Part shown: positions 29,782 through 42,575 of the stretch, piece after piece
Layout of the letters: each line of letters starts with the position of its first letter
Position numbering within the stretch: position 1 is the stretch's first letter
Source: Earliella scabrosa
Taxonomy: Eukaryota > Basidiomycota > Agaricomycetes > Polyporales > Polyporaceae
Assembly (NCBI GenBank): GCA_022605405.1
Contig: JABYQQ010000004.1
Location: forward strand, 2,480,001-2,544,000
Length of the DNA stretch: 64,000 nucleotides
Reading direction: 5' to 3'
The notes under the pieces: model-generated
What the model was told of the DNA's origin: nothing
Databases searched by the model: none
What the model saw: the letters and a program-made list of their open reading frames with translations, nothing else
Program-made: the position numbers and the translations under genes

Positions 29782-30378
29782 GGCCCAACCGGCTACGGAC
29801 ATGAGTGAGGAGCAGGCGGCGACGCAAAAAGAGACGTTCAACGTCAATGGAAGTTGCTGTTCAGAAAGAATGGTTAGCAACAGGCAGAGAAATCGAGTGA
29901 ACAGTGGGCAGACTCACTGGGTATGGAGAGGTAATCAAGAGCCATGCGGCAGAGGTCAGGACACATTGAACGATGTTCGAGCCACCACTGGATCACATTG
30001 GTGGTAGCCTCGGATCCGTGCTGAGGTAACAGTTGAATTCATTGCACAACCTGTTGTCAGTTGGCGGTGCGAGGGCAGGAAGGGTGTCAAACTGGTTCTC
30101 ATTGTCATCCTGGGCCCTGGGAGGCTCTCCGGAGGCTGCCTGCCATATTTGGTAGTGACAGGCTGCCTCCCAGAGCTTAGGCCGTGTTCATAATACAATA
30201 CATAAATAACCAGCTTATAATGTAAAACAGCTCGTGGCTTCTACCAGTACAAAATGTATTAAGTCTACCGCAGATGATGGTTCATACATCAGTGGCAAAG
30301 TGAAGCTCACCATCATAGTCCTGTCACCATGTGTGAGTTGATGACTCTATGTACTATTTGTCATGTGATTGATCACAT

Positions 30379-31330
30379 ACCTGAAGCAACTTTGTGATTC
30401 AAGTGCGCATGCGTGCAAAGACAGCCTTGATGTCCTGGCCGACAGTCAATGGAGAAGAGATGTAATAGCCCGGCTGCCCCATCTCCATAGGCACTGAAAT
30501 CCTCAATCACAGACAATCTTGAAGGGATGGAGGTTCTCTGCAACCCAGCGTGCAATCTCTGTTTGCATTTTCGTGCAGGTGTGGGGGCAGTGGGAGTAGG
30601 TGACGGTTTCTTTCTTGCATGTGAAGGATGCAGTGATGGACCCCTTCCGCAGGACCCCTCCGGCAACATTCTTCCCAGCTTTGGCCAGGTCTGCTGCAGC
30701 ACAAGCAGCGTGGACAGCATCCTGACCCCAACATATCTGGGCATGACAACGGAGGTTGCCAGTGGATGACCGGTCCTTCCTGTCGAGGTAGCACCAGATA
30801 TGGACCTTGCAGCCACAGGCTGCACACTTGAAGATATGCGAGCGGCAACCATTGACATATTCGATCTCCGGAATGGGCTGGAAGAATGCGTAAATAAGTG
30901 AGTCCCATTTACTCATCATGTGCTCTGTGACATGGCCGTTGACATCACATAAGCACTAATGTTCTGTTCAACCAAAGCAATACTACACGCACCAAGCTCA
31001 TCCTCGGATCCCACAGGCTTCTCAGGCTCCTTGCTGTCCTCATCTCCCTCCGGCTCCAAGCCCAAGTCCTCGCTGCGGCTGCCCTCACGGTGGTCAGTGT
31101 TGTGGTTGTCATCAACGATGGTGAAGCCATCTGCCTCAAGAGTAGCCCGTTCTTCCCCCTCAGTGGGCACAGTGGTGCGTGGACATGCTTTGGCAGCTGC
31201 CTGCTTGCAGTCTTCCATGGCCTGGATGGCCTTAGCAGACGGCATGCTCTAGCGACTGCTCTTGCGGGGTGCATCGGCGGCCTTCTTGCTGGCAGGTTTT
31301 TTTTGGGTTCCTTGTTTATTGCCCTCAAGG
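30379..31330 (-). pseudogene. Second hAT transposase, decayed N-terminal part with BED zinc finger
   Basis: Reading on the minus strand from about 31330: a Lys-rich start (KKPASKKAADAPRKSSR), an acidic linker (30916-31245), then 30919-30503 with a BED-type zinc finger (FKCAACGCKVHIWCYL ... STGNLRCHAQICWG). It continues through TYSHCPH and PFKIV. A TGA follows, where the family pattern expects an Arg codon before GFQ. After a frameshift, residues like GYYISSPLTVGQDIKAVFARM run to a GTATGT donor near 30379. The BED finger in this family contacts transposon DNA ends. This is the part missing from the first hAT gene at window start, but the two are separate loci on opposite strands. The rest of the gene is absent downstream. 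Confidence 0.7.
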
Positions 31331-31905
31331 GCTGGGCCCTAAGGCTATGGTAGGCAAACGCATATCAAGGTAATCGTACTGGTGCTCGGGACAGGATGGT
31401 GGTCGCTGATCAGAAGGGTGAGGGGTGGGAGGGGGAAGACCGAGCATCACCGCTATGGCTACTAGTGTGCGTAGTGTGGTAGTGTAAATAGGAGATCTTG
31501 TGGGGCCGGTAGGACAGTGAGTGAATGGAGGTGCAATATATGCAGTAGCGAAAGAAAGAGTGGAACTGCCGCATGCAAGCTTCCCACCGCTCCCAACCAC
31601 CGGTCTGCGGTGATAGGGTGACAGATTATAAACCTGCCTGGGTTGCAGATGTGCCCCCGGGCTGTACGCCTCTTGCCACGGTTCAGGGTACAGGCGGCAG
31701 TGTTCCGGCCGCCTGTCAGAACTCCCCCACCCCCAGAGCGTGAGGGGCTTGCGTGCGGTTCCACCTATGTGCATGAATCAAGAAGAGAGGGGAGATAGGA
31801 TTAAAGGGAGAGTATAAGTAGCCGTTGTGTCAGATTTCATCAGGTCACTGTCAGAATGGGGATCGCGTCAGTGCCGCAACAATGGGATGGCGCAAGGAGA
31901 GGGTC

Positions 31906-34900
31906 TCAGCCGCTGTCCGCTAGGTCTGGTATCCTTCCGAACGAGCTCCACAGGCGGCCAGTGGCATTGATGAATGCAAAGAGGGGCTGGAGGGCATCTT
32001 TGGTGTTGAGAAGGATTGAGAGGGTGCGGCCGGAGTGTTCAAGGGGTCGGAGGTGCACAGCGCAGTGCAGCGAGAAGTCGGGGCAGTCAAGGAGGTAATG
32101 CTTGACGGTCTCCGGGGCTTCACCACATGCCGGGCACGTGCGCGTCAGAGATTTGCCGATGTGTTCGAGGTAGGTATTGAGCGGGATATGGCTGGTGCCG
32201 AGCTGCATGAGAAGATTAGCATGACGGCGAGAGAGAGAGAGGTGATCAACTTCTCGTATTTCTTCGACGGGAGGCCGCTGTCTATCTCCGTCATGCAAAC
32301 TTCACATCTTGAGGCTCGCCAGAGCTCCTGCGCCTGCTTCTCAAGCTCCTGCTTGAAGTTCTGTCTTACTCTCGACACGCTGAGAGGGAGGGTCTTGCGC
32401 AGCTCCTTTGGGAGGGAGGCCGGTGGGCTGGAGAGTCCGCCGGCGGCCTCCTTTACTGCGCCGTCTGCCGCGTTGTTATCCTCTATATCCTCGTGTTGTG
32501 GAACCCAGCGCAGTGTGAGCCAGATGTTCGGATGGGCATCCTTGAGCTTCGTGACCTGCGCGTGAAAGATGTCAGTGAGGTACCGCCCCGGCGCGCTTGA
32601 GCGGAGGGTGGAGGCTTGAATGGCCGCCGTGTTGTCAAGAGCGATCGAGGCGCATCTGATGGGCTGTCGTTCTCTGCGGAGTAGCTCCACGCCTAGGATC
32701 GTGGCGACGATCTATGCCTTGTACACTGAGGATCCGAGGTGGTACCAGAGAATTTGTGGGTGCCGCCGTCCAGGTGCGTAGAGAACAGCGGCCGCCCCGA
32801 CCACCCCGTCTATGTCAGAGCCATCTGTATAGACCCGGTATGCCCCACGTCGTGCCCAACGCTCATCGTCCGCAATTGCCGCTTCACGGTCTGCGATAAT
32901 GTGGACGCGGTGCCTTGGCTTCCATGCGGGGTGTAGTTGCACTGGCTTGATGCGCTCAGTCCCTGCGACATCGAGGAAGGGCTTGTAGGTGTCGAGAAGC
33001 TCGTGCATGGACGAGCAATGGGCTTTGACGAAGCGCCGGCCGGCGCGCTGAACATGGGAGGCAAGTGGGTGTGTCTGTGGGAGCATGCAGAGACGCACCA
33101 CTGCACGATGACAGTGCTTGTCGACGAGGAGCCAGAAGGGGAGCATGTTCGCGTGTGCCTCCATCGTGTCTGTGGCCGTAGAGTGCAGAGCCCCCGTGAT
33201 GACCAGTAGGGCCTGCCGTTGAACTCGGGCCAGGATATTGATGTGGCCAACCGAGCCGTGCTGCCGCTTGTGGCCAGGCAGTTTGCGGACTGGAGTGAGA
33301 AAAATGTTGGCCGCATAGAGCATGCTGGGGACGACGACTGCCTGGTAGAGTTGACGTGCAACTGCCATCATGAGCCCGTTCCGGATCGTGGCGAGTCGTC
33401 GCAGCTCGGAGGTCCACCTCGTGCCCTTGGCGTACGCAAGCGAGACATGTTGCTTGAATTTGAGACGTTGATCCAGGGGGACGCCTTGGAAACAGTGGTG
33501 GTCAGTTGGAGCGATCTGCGTGCGGTCGGTGAGCTGGAGCGAAGGCCCTAGTGTCTTCATTTGAGCCTTGCAGTTGAGGAGACCGAATTTATCGAGGGAG
33601 AAAGCAGAGTTGTGCCGCCGCGACCAGGTGAAAGCGCCCTCCGGCCTCTCCATGAACTGACGGATCTTCCTGTGGCACTCCGGAAAGGTTTTGCCGGTCA
33701 CCACCAGCGCCACGTCGTCCATCGACCCTACCACGGTCTTGCCGCTCTTTGTGTCTGCGCTGTCAATCAAGTCAGAATTGTAGAAGGCATAGAGGATGAC
33801 AGAGAGCGGGCAGCCTTGATCAATCCCGCTGCGTATCTCAAAGAGCTCCGAGATGTAGTCGTCGGACTTGAGCCGCATTTTTCGCCCATCGAGTTTGACA
33901 CGTAACCAGTCCACATATTCGCGTGGCACTCCTTGCATTCGCAGGTTGTGGAAGAGCCACTCAGGGGTTGCTGCTGGAAAGGCGGACTTGATGTCGAGGA
34001 ACACCACCGAGGCCACCTTGTGCCAGCACCATGCGTCTTTTACTGTCTTGGTAACCAGGTGTATGGAGTCCGTAGTCGTGCGTCCAGACCTCCTTCCGAA
34101 TTGGAGGTTCGCTAGGAGTGACCACCGTTCAGCCTCATACACCAGTACATCTGCCACGCACCGCAACAGGATCTTTGACATGCAGCTAAGCAAGGCAATT
34201 GGCCGCCATGCCTTCGCCACCTGTAGTCTGTCTTGCCCGGTTTCTTGAGGACTACCGTGTCAGAGACCTTCCACTGCTCCGGGTAGTAACTGAGCTCAAA
34301 AGTCGCCCTGAAGAGCCACGCAAGGACCGGCGCAAGGGTGTCCGCACAGTGCTTGTAGACCTCGTTGGGGATCGCATCTGGTCTGGGTGCCTTGAAGCTG
34401 CGTAGTGATTTGATCGCCCGCAGGACTTGGTCGTCCGTGATGGGGTGGTACTTGAACTTGGGCAGTGGGTACGGGCCCTGTGGTATAGGTTCAGTACCAG
34501 GAGGGAGGAAGAAAGTGCTATAAAACTTGGCGCCCTTGTCCTCGTTGGACGTGAGAACTCCAGGCTGTCCGTCGGGTCGCGTCACCCTGATGGGCGGGAT
34601 GCGCGCACTGCCTCCATCTGTCGGACCCATCTTGAGAAGGTGGTTCGCTGTCCAGATCGTCTTCATGTCGACGGAGTCGGTCCAAGCCTTCCAGTGATTG
34701 TTCTTGGCTGCTTGGATGTGGTCAGCATAGCAATTGTGGTAACGGCGGTACTCAGCGTGTGCAGGGTGCGAGAGGTCCGTGCGGTGCCGGTGGGCAACAC
34801 GAGCAAGCCGTTCCTTTTCCTTTCTCATCTTGCTGAGCTCCTTGGACCACCAGCGTCTTGCATAGGATGTGTCGGGTGCGATGGGGACATGGTCCTCTAT

Positions 34901-35983
34901 AGTGGCTTGGAGGTCCTTCATCAGCCTGTCGAGCACCATGTCGAAGTCCTCGCGTGATGGAATGACCTCCGGAGTGTCATGGGCCTCCAGCCGAGCCGCC
35001 AGCAAGGCGTTAAACTCGTCCCAGTCAACCTTGCGGAAATCGTGTCGTTTGCGAGGGACGGCTGGAGCTGTGGGGAGTTCAAAGGTGGTCAGCACAGGGA
35101 AGTGGTTGGTGCAGACTGGACGGACCGCAGGTGCCGTGTCGCATGAGCGCAGCAGCTCAAGGAGGGAGTCGGAGCAGAACATGTTGTCAGGGCGTGTGAG
35201 GTTCTTGGTTCGTGTTGTCTCGAGAGTGGGGATAGCCGGCGGAAGAGCCATTTCCAGACCGAAATCTGCAACACGACTGATTAGCAACTCCGCCTTTTCT
35301 AAGTTGCAGTCCGTAAAGAGATGGTCGTTAACTGGGCTGTCCCAGCTCGGGTGGTGGCGGTTGAAGTCGCCCAGCCAGATCAGATGGTGGTCGTCCGCCC
35401 CATCCGACAGGAGCCGTTGAACCGCTCACGTGGCTGCATGGATGACGGTGTCGAAGTCGGCATCGACGTAAAAGTTGAAGAGGTGTACCCTCCCTGTTGC
35501 GGTCTTGAGGGTGATGGCGGTGATGTCTGGGTGGGGGATGGTGATGGGACTCCAGGCGTTGGTGGATATCGCGCGGTTGACCATGATGATGGAGCGCGCC
35601 TGGCCGGACGTGTCCGGGTCGCATACCGTCGGGTAGTGGACACGCCAGCGAGAGTTTCCCCGTGTGAGCCTGAGATGGTCGATGTAAGGTTCTTGAAGGG
35701 CAAGCACGTCAAAGTCAGATGGCTTTGCTGTGTGCAGGAGGTTGGCCTGAGCGTCGGCCGATTTGTTGAGATTCTGCTGCCATATGCGGAGAACTGGGGC
35801 TTGAGGTTCTGTCATTGATGATTGGACTGGGTGGGCTTCTTCCGCTGAATGTTGCGCAGCTGAAGGTGCGTTTGCTGCAGGCCCGGAACACCTGCATCGG
35901 CGTCGTCGAACCTCTGTCTGATCTGCGACCAGAGTGTTGGCGGAGGGGGAGCCTGCACAAGCACCTCCTCCTCGGAGATCCAC
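31906..35983 (-). pseudogene. LINE ORF2: endonuclease, reverse transcriptase, RNase H, zinc finger, broken
   Basis: The endonuclease/exonuclease/phosphatase domain (RIWQQNLNKSADAQ, DVLALQEPYIDH, SIIMVNRAI) occupies 35810-35426, then is interrupted and resumes at 35287-35000. A linker with RRWWSKELSKM and the reverse transcriptase follow: KYHPITDDQVL, then a frame change near 34200, WRPIALLS, VVFLDIKSAFPAA, and the active-site region GSMDDVAL near 33735-33712. Here the residue before DD is Met, where Tyr-Ile or Phe-Ala is usual. RNase H begins YTDGSDIDG near 32830, is broken by stops near 32700, and continues to 32440. The C-terminal zinc finger CPACGEAPETVKHYLLDC lies at about 32135-32080. 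Related proteins perform target-primed reverse transcription. Confidence 0.85.
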
Positions 35984-37492
35984 GTCTCAGGGTTGTTGGT
36001 GACAAAGAATCTAAAGTCAGCGTCAGCGCGTCTTGCAGAAAGGGCCTGCACCTGCACCCTGTATATCGGACAGTTGCGGTCCCACGCGGTGTGTCTGGAC
36101 ACGTTGCAGTTCACGCAACGGTAGCTGCTGGGGTCCGTGACTGTACACTGAGAGGTCAGGTGCCAGCCTGCGCAAGTGCCGCATGTGTTGTGGTCGGCGG
36201 CGCACTCCCAAGCAAGGTGGCCGTCGAGCGCCTGGCATTTGAGACATCACTTCGGCTCCTCTATTTCCCGTCGGACAATGACTCTTCTGCCGGCGAGAGT
36301 GAGGCCTTTCAGCGTGTGGTTGGCCTGCTCGACCCCGTTGACTGTGAGCATGAGGAAGGCGAAGTGTTGACCCAGGTACTGCCGTTCAATGGGCTTGACC
36401 CAGTCGGCTCTTGCTATGGCTCCAGTCTTGAGGCCGTGAGCGTCCTCCACCGCCCGAAGCGGCTGCTGGTCCTGGGGGTCGAAGTCAATGGGGACACGCT
36501 CCGCCACCAGCTTGTAGGTGCGTTCGACTATCTGCGCAGTGGCGCCGAGCTTCCAGGTGAAGACCGTGGCGACGTTCGGGTTGAGGAGCCATTTGGCCGC
36601 CTCCCGGCTTGACATGGTGAAGACTACATCCCCGTAGTGTTGTATCTTCGCCACCTGAATGGAGGCGTCCTTGGGCGGGGAGAGGCCGGCTTCCGGCATC
36701 ATGTCGAGCGCAATGCGTGCCTTCTCAAGGGCCTCCCTGTCAGAGAGGGTGCGCCCCTCTGCATCCTTGAGCGCAATGCCCTTGACCAGGACCTGCCGCT
36801 GGAGTAGCTCGGCTAGATCCACCACCCGACGAGTTCTCGCCGGGGCGGTGTCGAGTGTCAGCGTGGACGAGGGAGGCTGGGATGTACCTGGGCCAGCAAA
36901 GCGTAGCCCGTCCCGCTCTAACCCCTCCGCCGTGCCTGCCAGAGCCTTCTCCACCTTCTCCAGCCGCTCACACGCCTGCTCCATCCTTTCCACTGCACGC
37001 CCGTACTCCTCCCGCAAGCTCTCCAGCTCCTGTGAAACCCCCACCAGCTCCTCCTCAACTTTGCTTGTGTGGTGGTCCAGTCGCATCTTGATCTGCTGTT
37101 CTACGCGCTCTGCTACCGCCGCCGCAAGCCTGCCCATGGTCTTCGTCTCCAGAACCGCCTTCGCTACACGCACGAAAGCTATGAGCCCCTTCTGCGCGAG
37201 AGTCCCCGAGGGTGTTGCCGAGGCGAAGTGTAAAAGTCCCGAGATTAGAGCTTCTGATCGTGGTGTCTCCTTCCGGAATGAGCATGTGTTCCTGTAGAAA
37301 GGCCGTTGCTGCCTCCAGGTCCTTCACGTGTGCCTCGGCGTCAAGGAACAGTTGCTGCTGGCTAGCCCGTGTCTGCTTCTTCTTTCCCGGTGCGGGTGGT
37401 GTGCTGGCACCGGCGCCTGAGACTCGTCGCTGGGTGTCCACCGCAGTTGACGTGGCCTTCCTCCCTGCATGCTGTGACACGGTGGCTGGCAT
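35812..37492 (-). pseudogene. LINE ORF1 (RNA-binding, zinc knuckle protein), broken
   Basis: The frame starts at ATG 37492 with a basic Thr/Ser/Lys-rich part, shifts frame near 37240, and continues as a coiled-coil region (about 37130-36940; RMEQACERLEKVEKAL). A nucleic-acid-binding domain follows. TGA at about 36245-36247 interrupts just before the zinc knuckles (CLKCQALDGHLAWEC, CGTCAGWH, CVNCNVSRHTAWDRNC; 36244-36060). The last part (NNPETWISEEEV to about 35812) overlaps the start of ORF2 in another frame. Known role in related LINEs: binds element RNA and forms the ribonucleoprotein. Confidence 0.75.
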
Positions 37493-37613
37493 GACTCTGC
37501 TAAAACACTTCTAGATAGATACCAAGCACCAGAGTAGTAGCTATAACAACACGACTCGACCCTCCCCATGCAGGTCGAGGCATGGAAAAAACCGAGGTGG
37601 TGGTGGCAGAGCG

Positions 37614-38157
37614 TCAAGAGGGGTCCTTCGCTGGCAGGTTAACTAGCCTGAGGAGGTGCACCCTTTGCCTTTTTAGGGGCTGAGTCTGCCATTGAGCTGG
37701 CGCTCCGCTTGCAAGATGAGGTGGTTGGCATAGTAGATGGAGGTGCAGACTGGGAAATAGGGAGAGGAGGAAGACACTCTGTCCTCTCGTTGGTATATAA
37801 TGCAGGTGGTGGTTTGATTGTCTGACACTCAGATAATGGGCAATTGAGCTCTGCTGGGTGTGCATAGGGAGATGGGACACCAAAAGGAGTTTGAATATTA
37901 TGTGAACTGTATAGTACTACCTAAATTGGATCTGCATTGTGACTGGGGTGCAGATCCCCTCCCGCACAGTGCTGTGTTAGGGTCTGGTCCCACCCGAACC
38001 CACTAGCTAATATGTGACTGGCAGGTGGCTGTATCCGTGATGTGGGTGATGGGTTTGGCATGGGTCACCACCAATACGACCCACACCTGCACCCATGGTC
38101 AAAACCCGTACATACCTGCACGGGTTTTGGCTACCTGTGCTCCAGCCTATTTGCAGA
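37614..38157. other. LINE 5' flank and repeat-poor intergenic DNA
   Basis: A short minus-strand frame (37883-37614) has no recognisable domain and may be part of the LINE 5' region. The stretch 38035-38135 is rich in GGGTTTTGG / CCCACACCTG words. Nothing else is supported. Confidence 0.4.
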
Positions 38158-38614
38158 CTTGGGTGGGAGTGGGCCATGTCTGGCAGGCACGATTGATGAG
38201 ATGATTGCTCATCATTATTGAGATGCTAATGAATGAGCAAAATGACACTGTCACTAAACAATTAAGTTCAAATATACTTGATTTCAGACTATTGATTAAA
38301 GCATGAAACATCACTCAAATATTTACATTTCATGCAACACTCTTTTGAATTGAGCATTGACCACTGTCAGATATGTCAGATACTCTCATCTCTGAATTCT
38401 ATCTGATGTAGTGTGCATAGAACACATTTTGCATTGCACGAACTTTTATCATGAACTTTTATCACTTCAATGAACTTTTCCAAGTACAGTATAGAATTCC
38501 AGTAAGCCACATAGTGTTTAAATGGCACATTTTAAACTATTGAACTTTAAATACACTGAAAACAAGCTGATTGCACATGGCTTCATGCAGCATAGCATGC
38601 CACTCTTTTTGCTT
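38158..38614 (+). repeat. R2 dispersed repeat, copy b
   Basis: It starts in CTTGGGTGGGAGTGGGCCAT and GGCAGGCACGATTGATGAG. It continues with the same sequence as copy a and ends abruptly at GCTTAG, next to a 31-bp word also found at 49727-49757. Confidence 0.75.
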
Positions 38615-40608
38615 AGGAACTCCCGCTATTGCGCAGAGTTCAACAGACAATTATGCTCACCGGACCTCTGACAGATACAGGGTGAGCTCCACTTGAGTGT
38701 GGTGATCAGCACGTGCACAGATATCATGTGGCGCTGGTTGACTTACAATTGTTGAGTTGGTGGTAGTTGCTCTCCATGAGGCAAATGCACAAAATTACGA
38801 GGTGCCATGCTTCTGACTGGAATGCAAACTTGGGTTGGTCTTGGTTCAGCTTTCCCACTGGCAGAAGTTGTAGAAAGTTGCCGCATGCGATTATCTAGGT
38901 TCAACGTGGAAGAGATAACGGGTGTGCATGCCAGAAGTCATGACTCAATTGGGTGATACTTCTTGTGGGGGGTTAGAAGTACGAGAGCAAATGCACCTGA
39001 ATTCTGCCAAATGGCGCATTCCTTCCATGCATTGCCCTTTCAAGCCTGTCCAGAAAGGGGGTCCATCTGCCTGACAGCAATCCACTGGCTCCTGAAAGCT
39101 GGGCGAGCTGTCGACGATGGCAGTCATTGACAGCTCAAAGAGCTTTCAGGGGCCATCAGCCTGATGGCATTCTGCTGACCCCTAAAGTTCGGGCGAGCAC
39201 TGATGATCCCTGAAAGCTCATTGGGCTGTTAATGACTGCCATCGTTGACAGCTTGCACAAACTTCAAGACATCATTGACAACTCAGCTGTACTGCAGCAG
39301 TAAATCAAATGCCTCGTGGCCCATAACTCTTTTGATATCATTGTTGGGCTATCGATCCTCACGCCCATCGATAGTTCAATGGAAGGTTGAGGTCAATAAC
39401 ATCAGGTTGTTATTATCTAATAGAATAAGTCCCAAACATGTAACATAAGAGCCCAACGAATGAATGAACACTTAGAATGAAATCTTAAAGTCAAAATTAC
39501 GATTGATGAGGAACGAAGAGATCGTCCTTTAAGTACAATGTTCTCCGCCATTCCCCGTCACGCAAACCTGAGCCTGTGGGAACACTTTTCATACTCCGCT
39601 TACCGTAAGTAAGTAACGGTATTTACTGTAGCAGACGCCCAGTAAGAAACTGTTTACTAGCTCTAGCCCTAGTCTAGGGTTGGCCTGACCCCCAGGCGCC
39701 CATGGCACTGCCACCTTGGCACACAAATAAGTGCCCAAACGCTGACAAATCTGATGATTTGTGCAACATGCTGGCCACATGTCACACTCGTTTTTGTAGC
39801 TTCGGCCAATGGGCGCTTAGTTGAATGACCACCTTGGATTGTAGCCATATGTCGTGGGAATATATTGATTACATTATCATATGTTTCCGATCAAAACTGA
39901 GTAAGTTAGAACAGAAATAAACTTGCCCATATCGGGAAGAATGGGCTGTTTTGCACATTGTGAATGGGCGCTTGAGCACAGCATCGGGCGCCTAATGTAC
40001 TGGATTTGGAACATCTCAATGTCGGCAAGTTTGTTTCAATTCTAGCACACTCAGTTTTCATCTAAAATATATAGTGTTATATACCATTAGAATCGTATGT
40101 CCTGTGTTGGGACACACTGAGATAGTAACTGAAGTGGTTTGTAAATAATCTTAATCAACCATAAGCAGTTCTGTGTAATAGAAACTCTAGCACAAACTTG
40201 AGCTGAACAATGTTGATCATTATAAATTCATATATCATTTCTATGTAGATTATTCCCTTCCTCATCAACCGTACCCTGCCAGACAATGGCCCACTTCACC
40301 ACAAGTTTTGAAGGGAGTAACACCCATTGAACTATTGTTGAACATTCATTTAAATTGCATAGTTCAAAACTGGTCGTCAAACAATTGAGCACAATGAATG
40401 CATGGAGGGAAACACTCACTGCATTGATCCGCCTATTCACCGCGCCGAGGGAACTCCCTGCGACAGAGTGCAACAGATCTGAATGCTGTCCTAACATGAG
40501 AATCTTGGCCACTGGCACACTGAAGTTTGAACACAAACAGAAGCAGTGCTAATAGGTGCTAATGCAAACAACACACAACAATGACCTGTGCACCGGAGCA
40601 CACTCATG
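38615..40608. other. Intergenic repeats, no gene seen
   Basis: Holds a block of repeated GACAGCTC / CTGAAAGCTC words (39115-39255), a stray copy of the R1 end (TTACGATTGATGAG, 39497-39510) and a diverged palindrome at about 39850-40110 related to the one in the 29-kb MITE. Open frames are short and unsupported. Confidence 0.5.
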
Positions 40609-41367
40609 TTACGATTGATGAGTTTACGAATTAATCGGAGCTTTTGGCCCGGCGCTTGTGACGCAACTCAGTTACCATGGGAAAAGTTTTTGTTACTCTT
40701 CCATACAACTTATGTCATCTCAGGTAACAAAATTACTTACTTTTAGACACCCACCACAGGGTTAGGGTTGAAATTTCTTACTTGTTTCTTACCACTGGAC
40801 ACAGCCGCATTGACCACTTTTCTTATGCTCTCCCCCGCGGCTCGGCTGCTGGCATGGCCGGCGCTTACTACATTGTGATTGTGTGGGCACATGCTTCGTG
40901 GTTCATTGGCGTCTATACTATTAGTTACTAGTGGCTCTTTCCATTACTTCTAATGGCTTCATCTACTACTGCCTATACTTATAACTCTGTAACAAACATG
41001 TTTCAATATTGTTTGGTAGGCATGATCTGCACCTTTTAGATGGACTTACTTCAAATTTATATAAACTATTAGTATAAAAGTTATAGCTCATATACACTTG
41101 CCCAAATGCAGAAGGTTGGCTGGGTTGTGAGCATGATCTGACTTCAGTATGCATATCTGGTCGCACTAGATCATTGTTCATTATATATTGATCTTCTAGA
41201 CCCATTACACATCTATTTGATCCACTTCAATATGTATCAACAAACACATTTATTGGCCAAATGTTCGAAAGTTGCAATGATCGTCAACTTTCCATACTTC
41301 AATGTACATATAAGAGCTCAGGGGTATATGGAATGGATAGGGATGATACAATAGAGAATTATCATGA
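40609..41367 (+). repeat. R1 dispersed repeat, copy ii (right end lost)
   Basis: It begins TTACGATTGATGAG and follows copies i and iv to GAGAATTATCATGATT, then joins an inverted R2 copy. Confidence 0.8.
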
Positions 41368-41890
41368 TTAGATCACCTCATAGACACACTAGAAGTTAAT
41401 CACTGCAATGAGTAAATACTGTGTTGAAATGACAAAAATAAGCTAGTATGGTAAACAAAAAGAGCGGCATGCTATGCTGCATAAAGCCATATGCAATGAG
41501 CTTGTTTCAGTGTATCTAAAGCTCAATAGTTTACAATATGTCATCTAAACATGGTCTGGCTTACTGGAATCCTATACTATACTTGGAAAAGTTCATTGAA
41601 GTGATGAAAGTTCGTGATAAAAGTTCGTCCACTGCAAAATGGAGAGATGAGATTATCTAACGTATCTCACAGCAGTCAATGCTCAGTCCAGAAGAGTGTT
41701 GCATGAAATGTACACCTTTGAGTGATGTTTAATGCTTTGATCAACAGTTCAAAACCAAGTATATGTGCACTTAACTTTTGGTGATGGAGCGATGATTGTA
41801 GATCATTTGGTCATTGATTAACATACCAATATTGATTATCAACCAGCTCATCAATCATGCCTGCCAGACATGGCCCACTCCCACCCAAGT
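41368..41890 (-). repeat. R2 dispersed repeat, copy c
   Basis: Inverted match to copies a and b, ending in CATCAATCATGCCTGCCAGACATGG... at about 41847-41885. Joined directly to R1 copy ii. Confidence 0.75.
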
Positions 41891-42286
41891 CAAGTTGTGC
41901 TACTAAGTGCTGGCACAAACATCACACAACAATGGACTTCGCGTCAGCGCGTACCAAGGCCTTGCTCTACTCAACCTTCTATCTCTCCCCAGTACTGAGG
42001 ATGGTAATTACTGCCTTGCTGCTTTCCCATTGATGCAAATGACCCAATATCTCCCCATCCGTAGTTTGCACATCCAAGGGAGGTAGTTGCTACTTAGCAT
42101 GTACAGTCGTCTGCATGATTCTGGGGGCTGATGTTGAACGATAGCGGAAGTTCATGTGACCACATCAAGTCACAACTTTGCAGGAGGGTCACTGGCAGTG
42201 CACCCGACCGACGCTCCAATTGGTGCATGGAGATCACGCGCCGTTAAATGTTTCCGAGTTATAAAATGTTTTCACTTACCCCAGAA

Positions 42287-42460
42287 TTACGATTGATGAG
42301 TTTACGAATTAATCATTCTTATGGGGAGCTTTTGGCAAGGCGCTTGTGATGCAACCTGATCACCATGGGAAAAGTTTTTGTTACCCTTCCATTCAACTTA
42401 TGTCATCTCAGGTAACAAAATTACTTACTTTGACATGCCCACCACAGGGTTAGGGTTGGA
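42287..42460 (+). repeat. R1 dispersed repeat, copy iii (fragment)
   Basis: It begins TTACGATTGATGAG and follows the R1 start to CACAGGGTTAGGGTTGG, then switches to MITE sequence. Confidence 0.8.
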
Positions 42461-42548
42461 ATTTATGGGGATTTTGGAGATTTGTCAGAAAAACAAAAAA
42501 GTCACGTGCTGGTCAAATAGATCGAAATGGTACAGTAGTAGTACTTGC

Positions 42549-42575
42549 TTAGGGTTAGGGTTAGGTTAGGGTTAG
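42549..42575 (+). repeat. Interstitial telomere-like repeat
   Basis: TTAGGG units in a row, one of them shortened to TTAGG, at the right edge of an insertion in a copia LTR. TTAGGG is the usual basidiomycete telomere unit. Confidence 0.85.

Larger units (their letters stand above)
31330..37600 (-). mobile_element. LINE (non-LTR retrotransposon), decayed, two ORFs
   Basis: ORF1 with zinc knuckles (about 37492-35812) is followed by ORF2 with endonuclease, reverse transcriptase and RNase H (about 35983-31906), all on the minus strand. This order and the Tad1/I-like RNase H fit fungal LINEs. Several stops and frameshifts show it is dead. The 3' end lies near 31330, next to the start of the broken hAT gene. 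I find no convincing poly(A) tract; the T8 at 31297-31304 falls in the hAT coding part. Confidence 0.85.

Noticed and set aside
31297..31304. T8 run as the poly(A) tail of the LINE
   Set aside because: In the hAT reading it encodes KK in a Lys-rich N-terminus, so it is more likely coding DNA than a tail.
31325..31774. 149-codon minus-strand frame downstream of LINE ORF2
   Set aside because: It lies in the probable LINE 3' untranslated part and has no domain.
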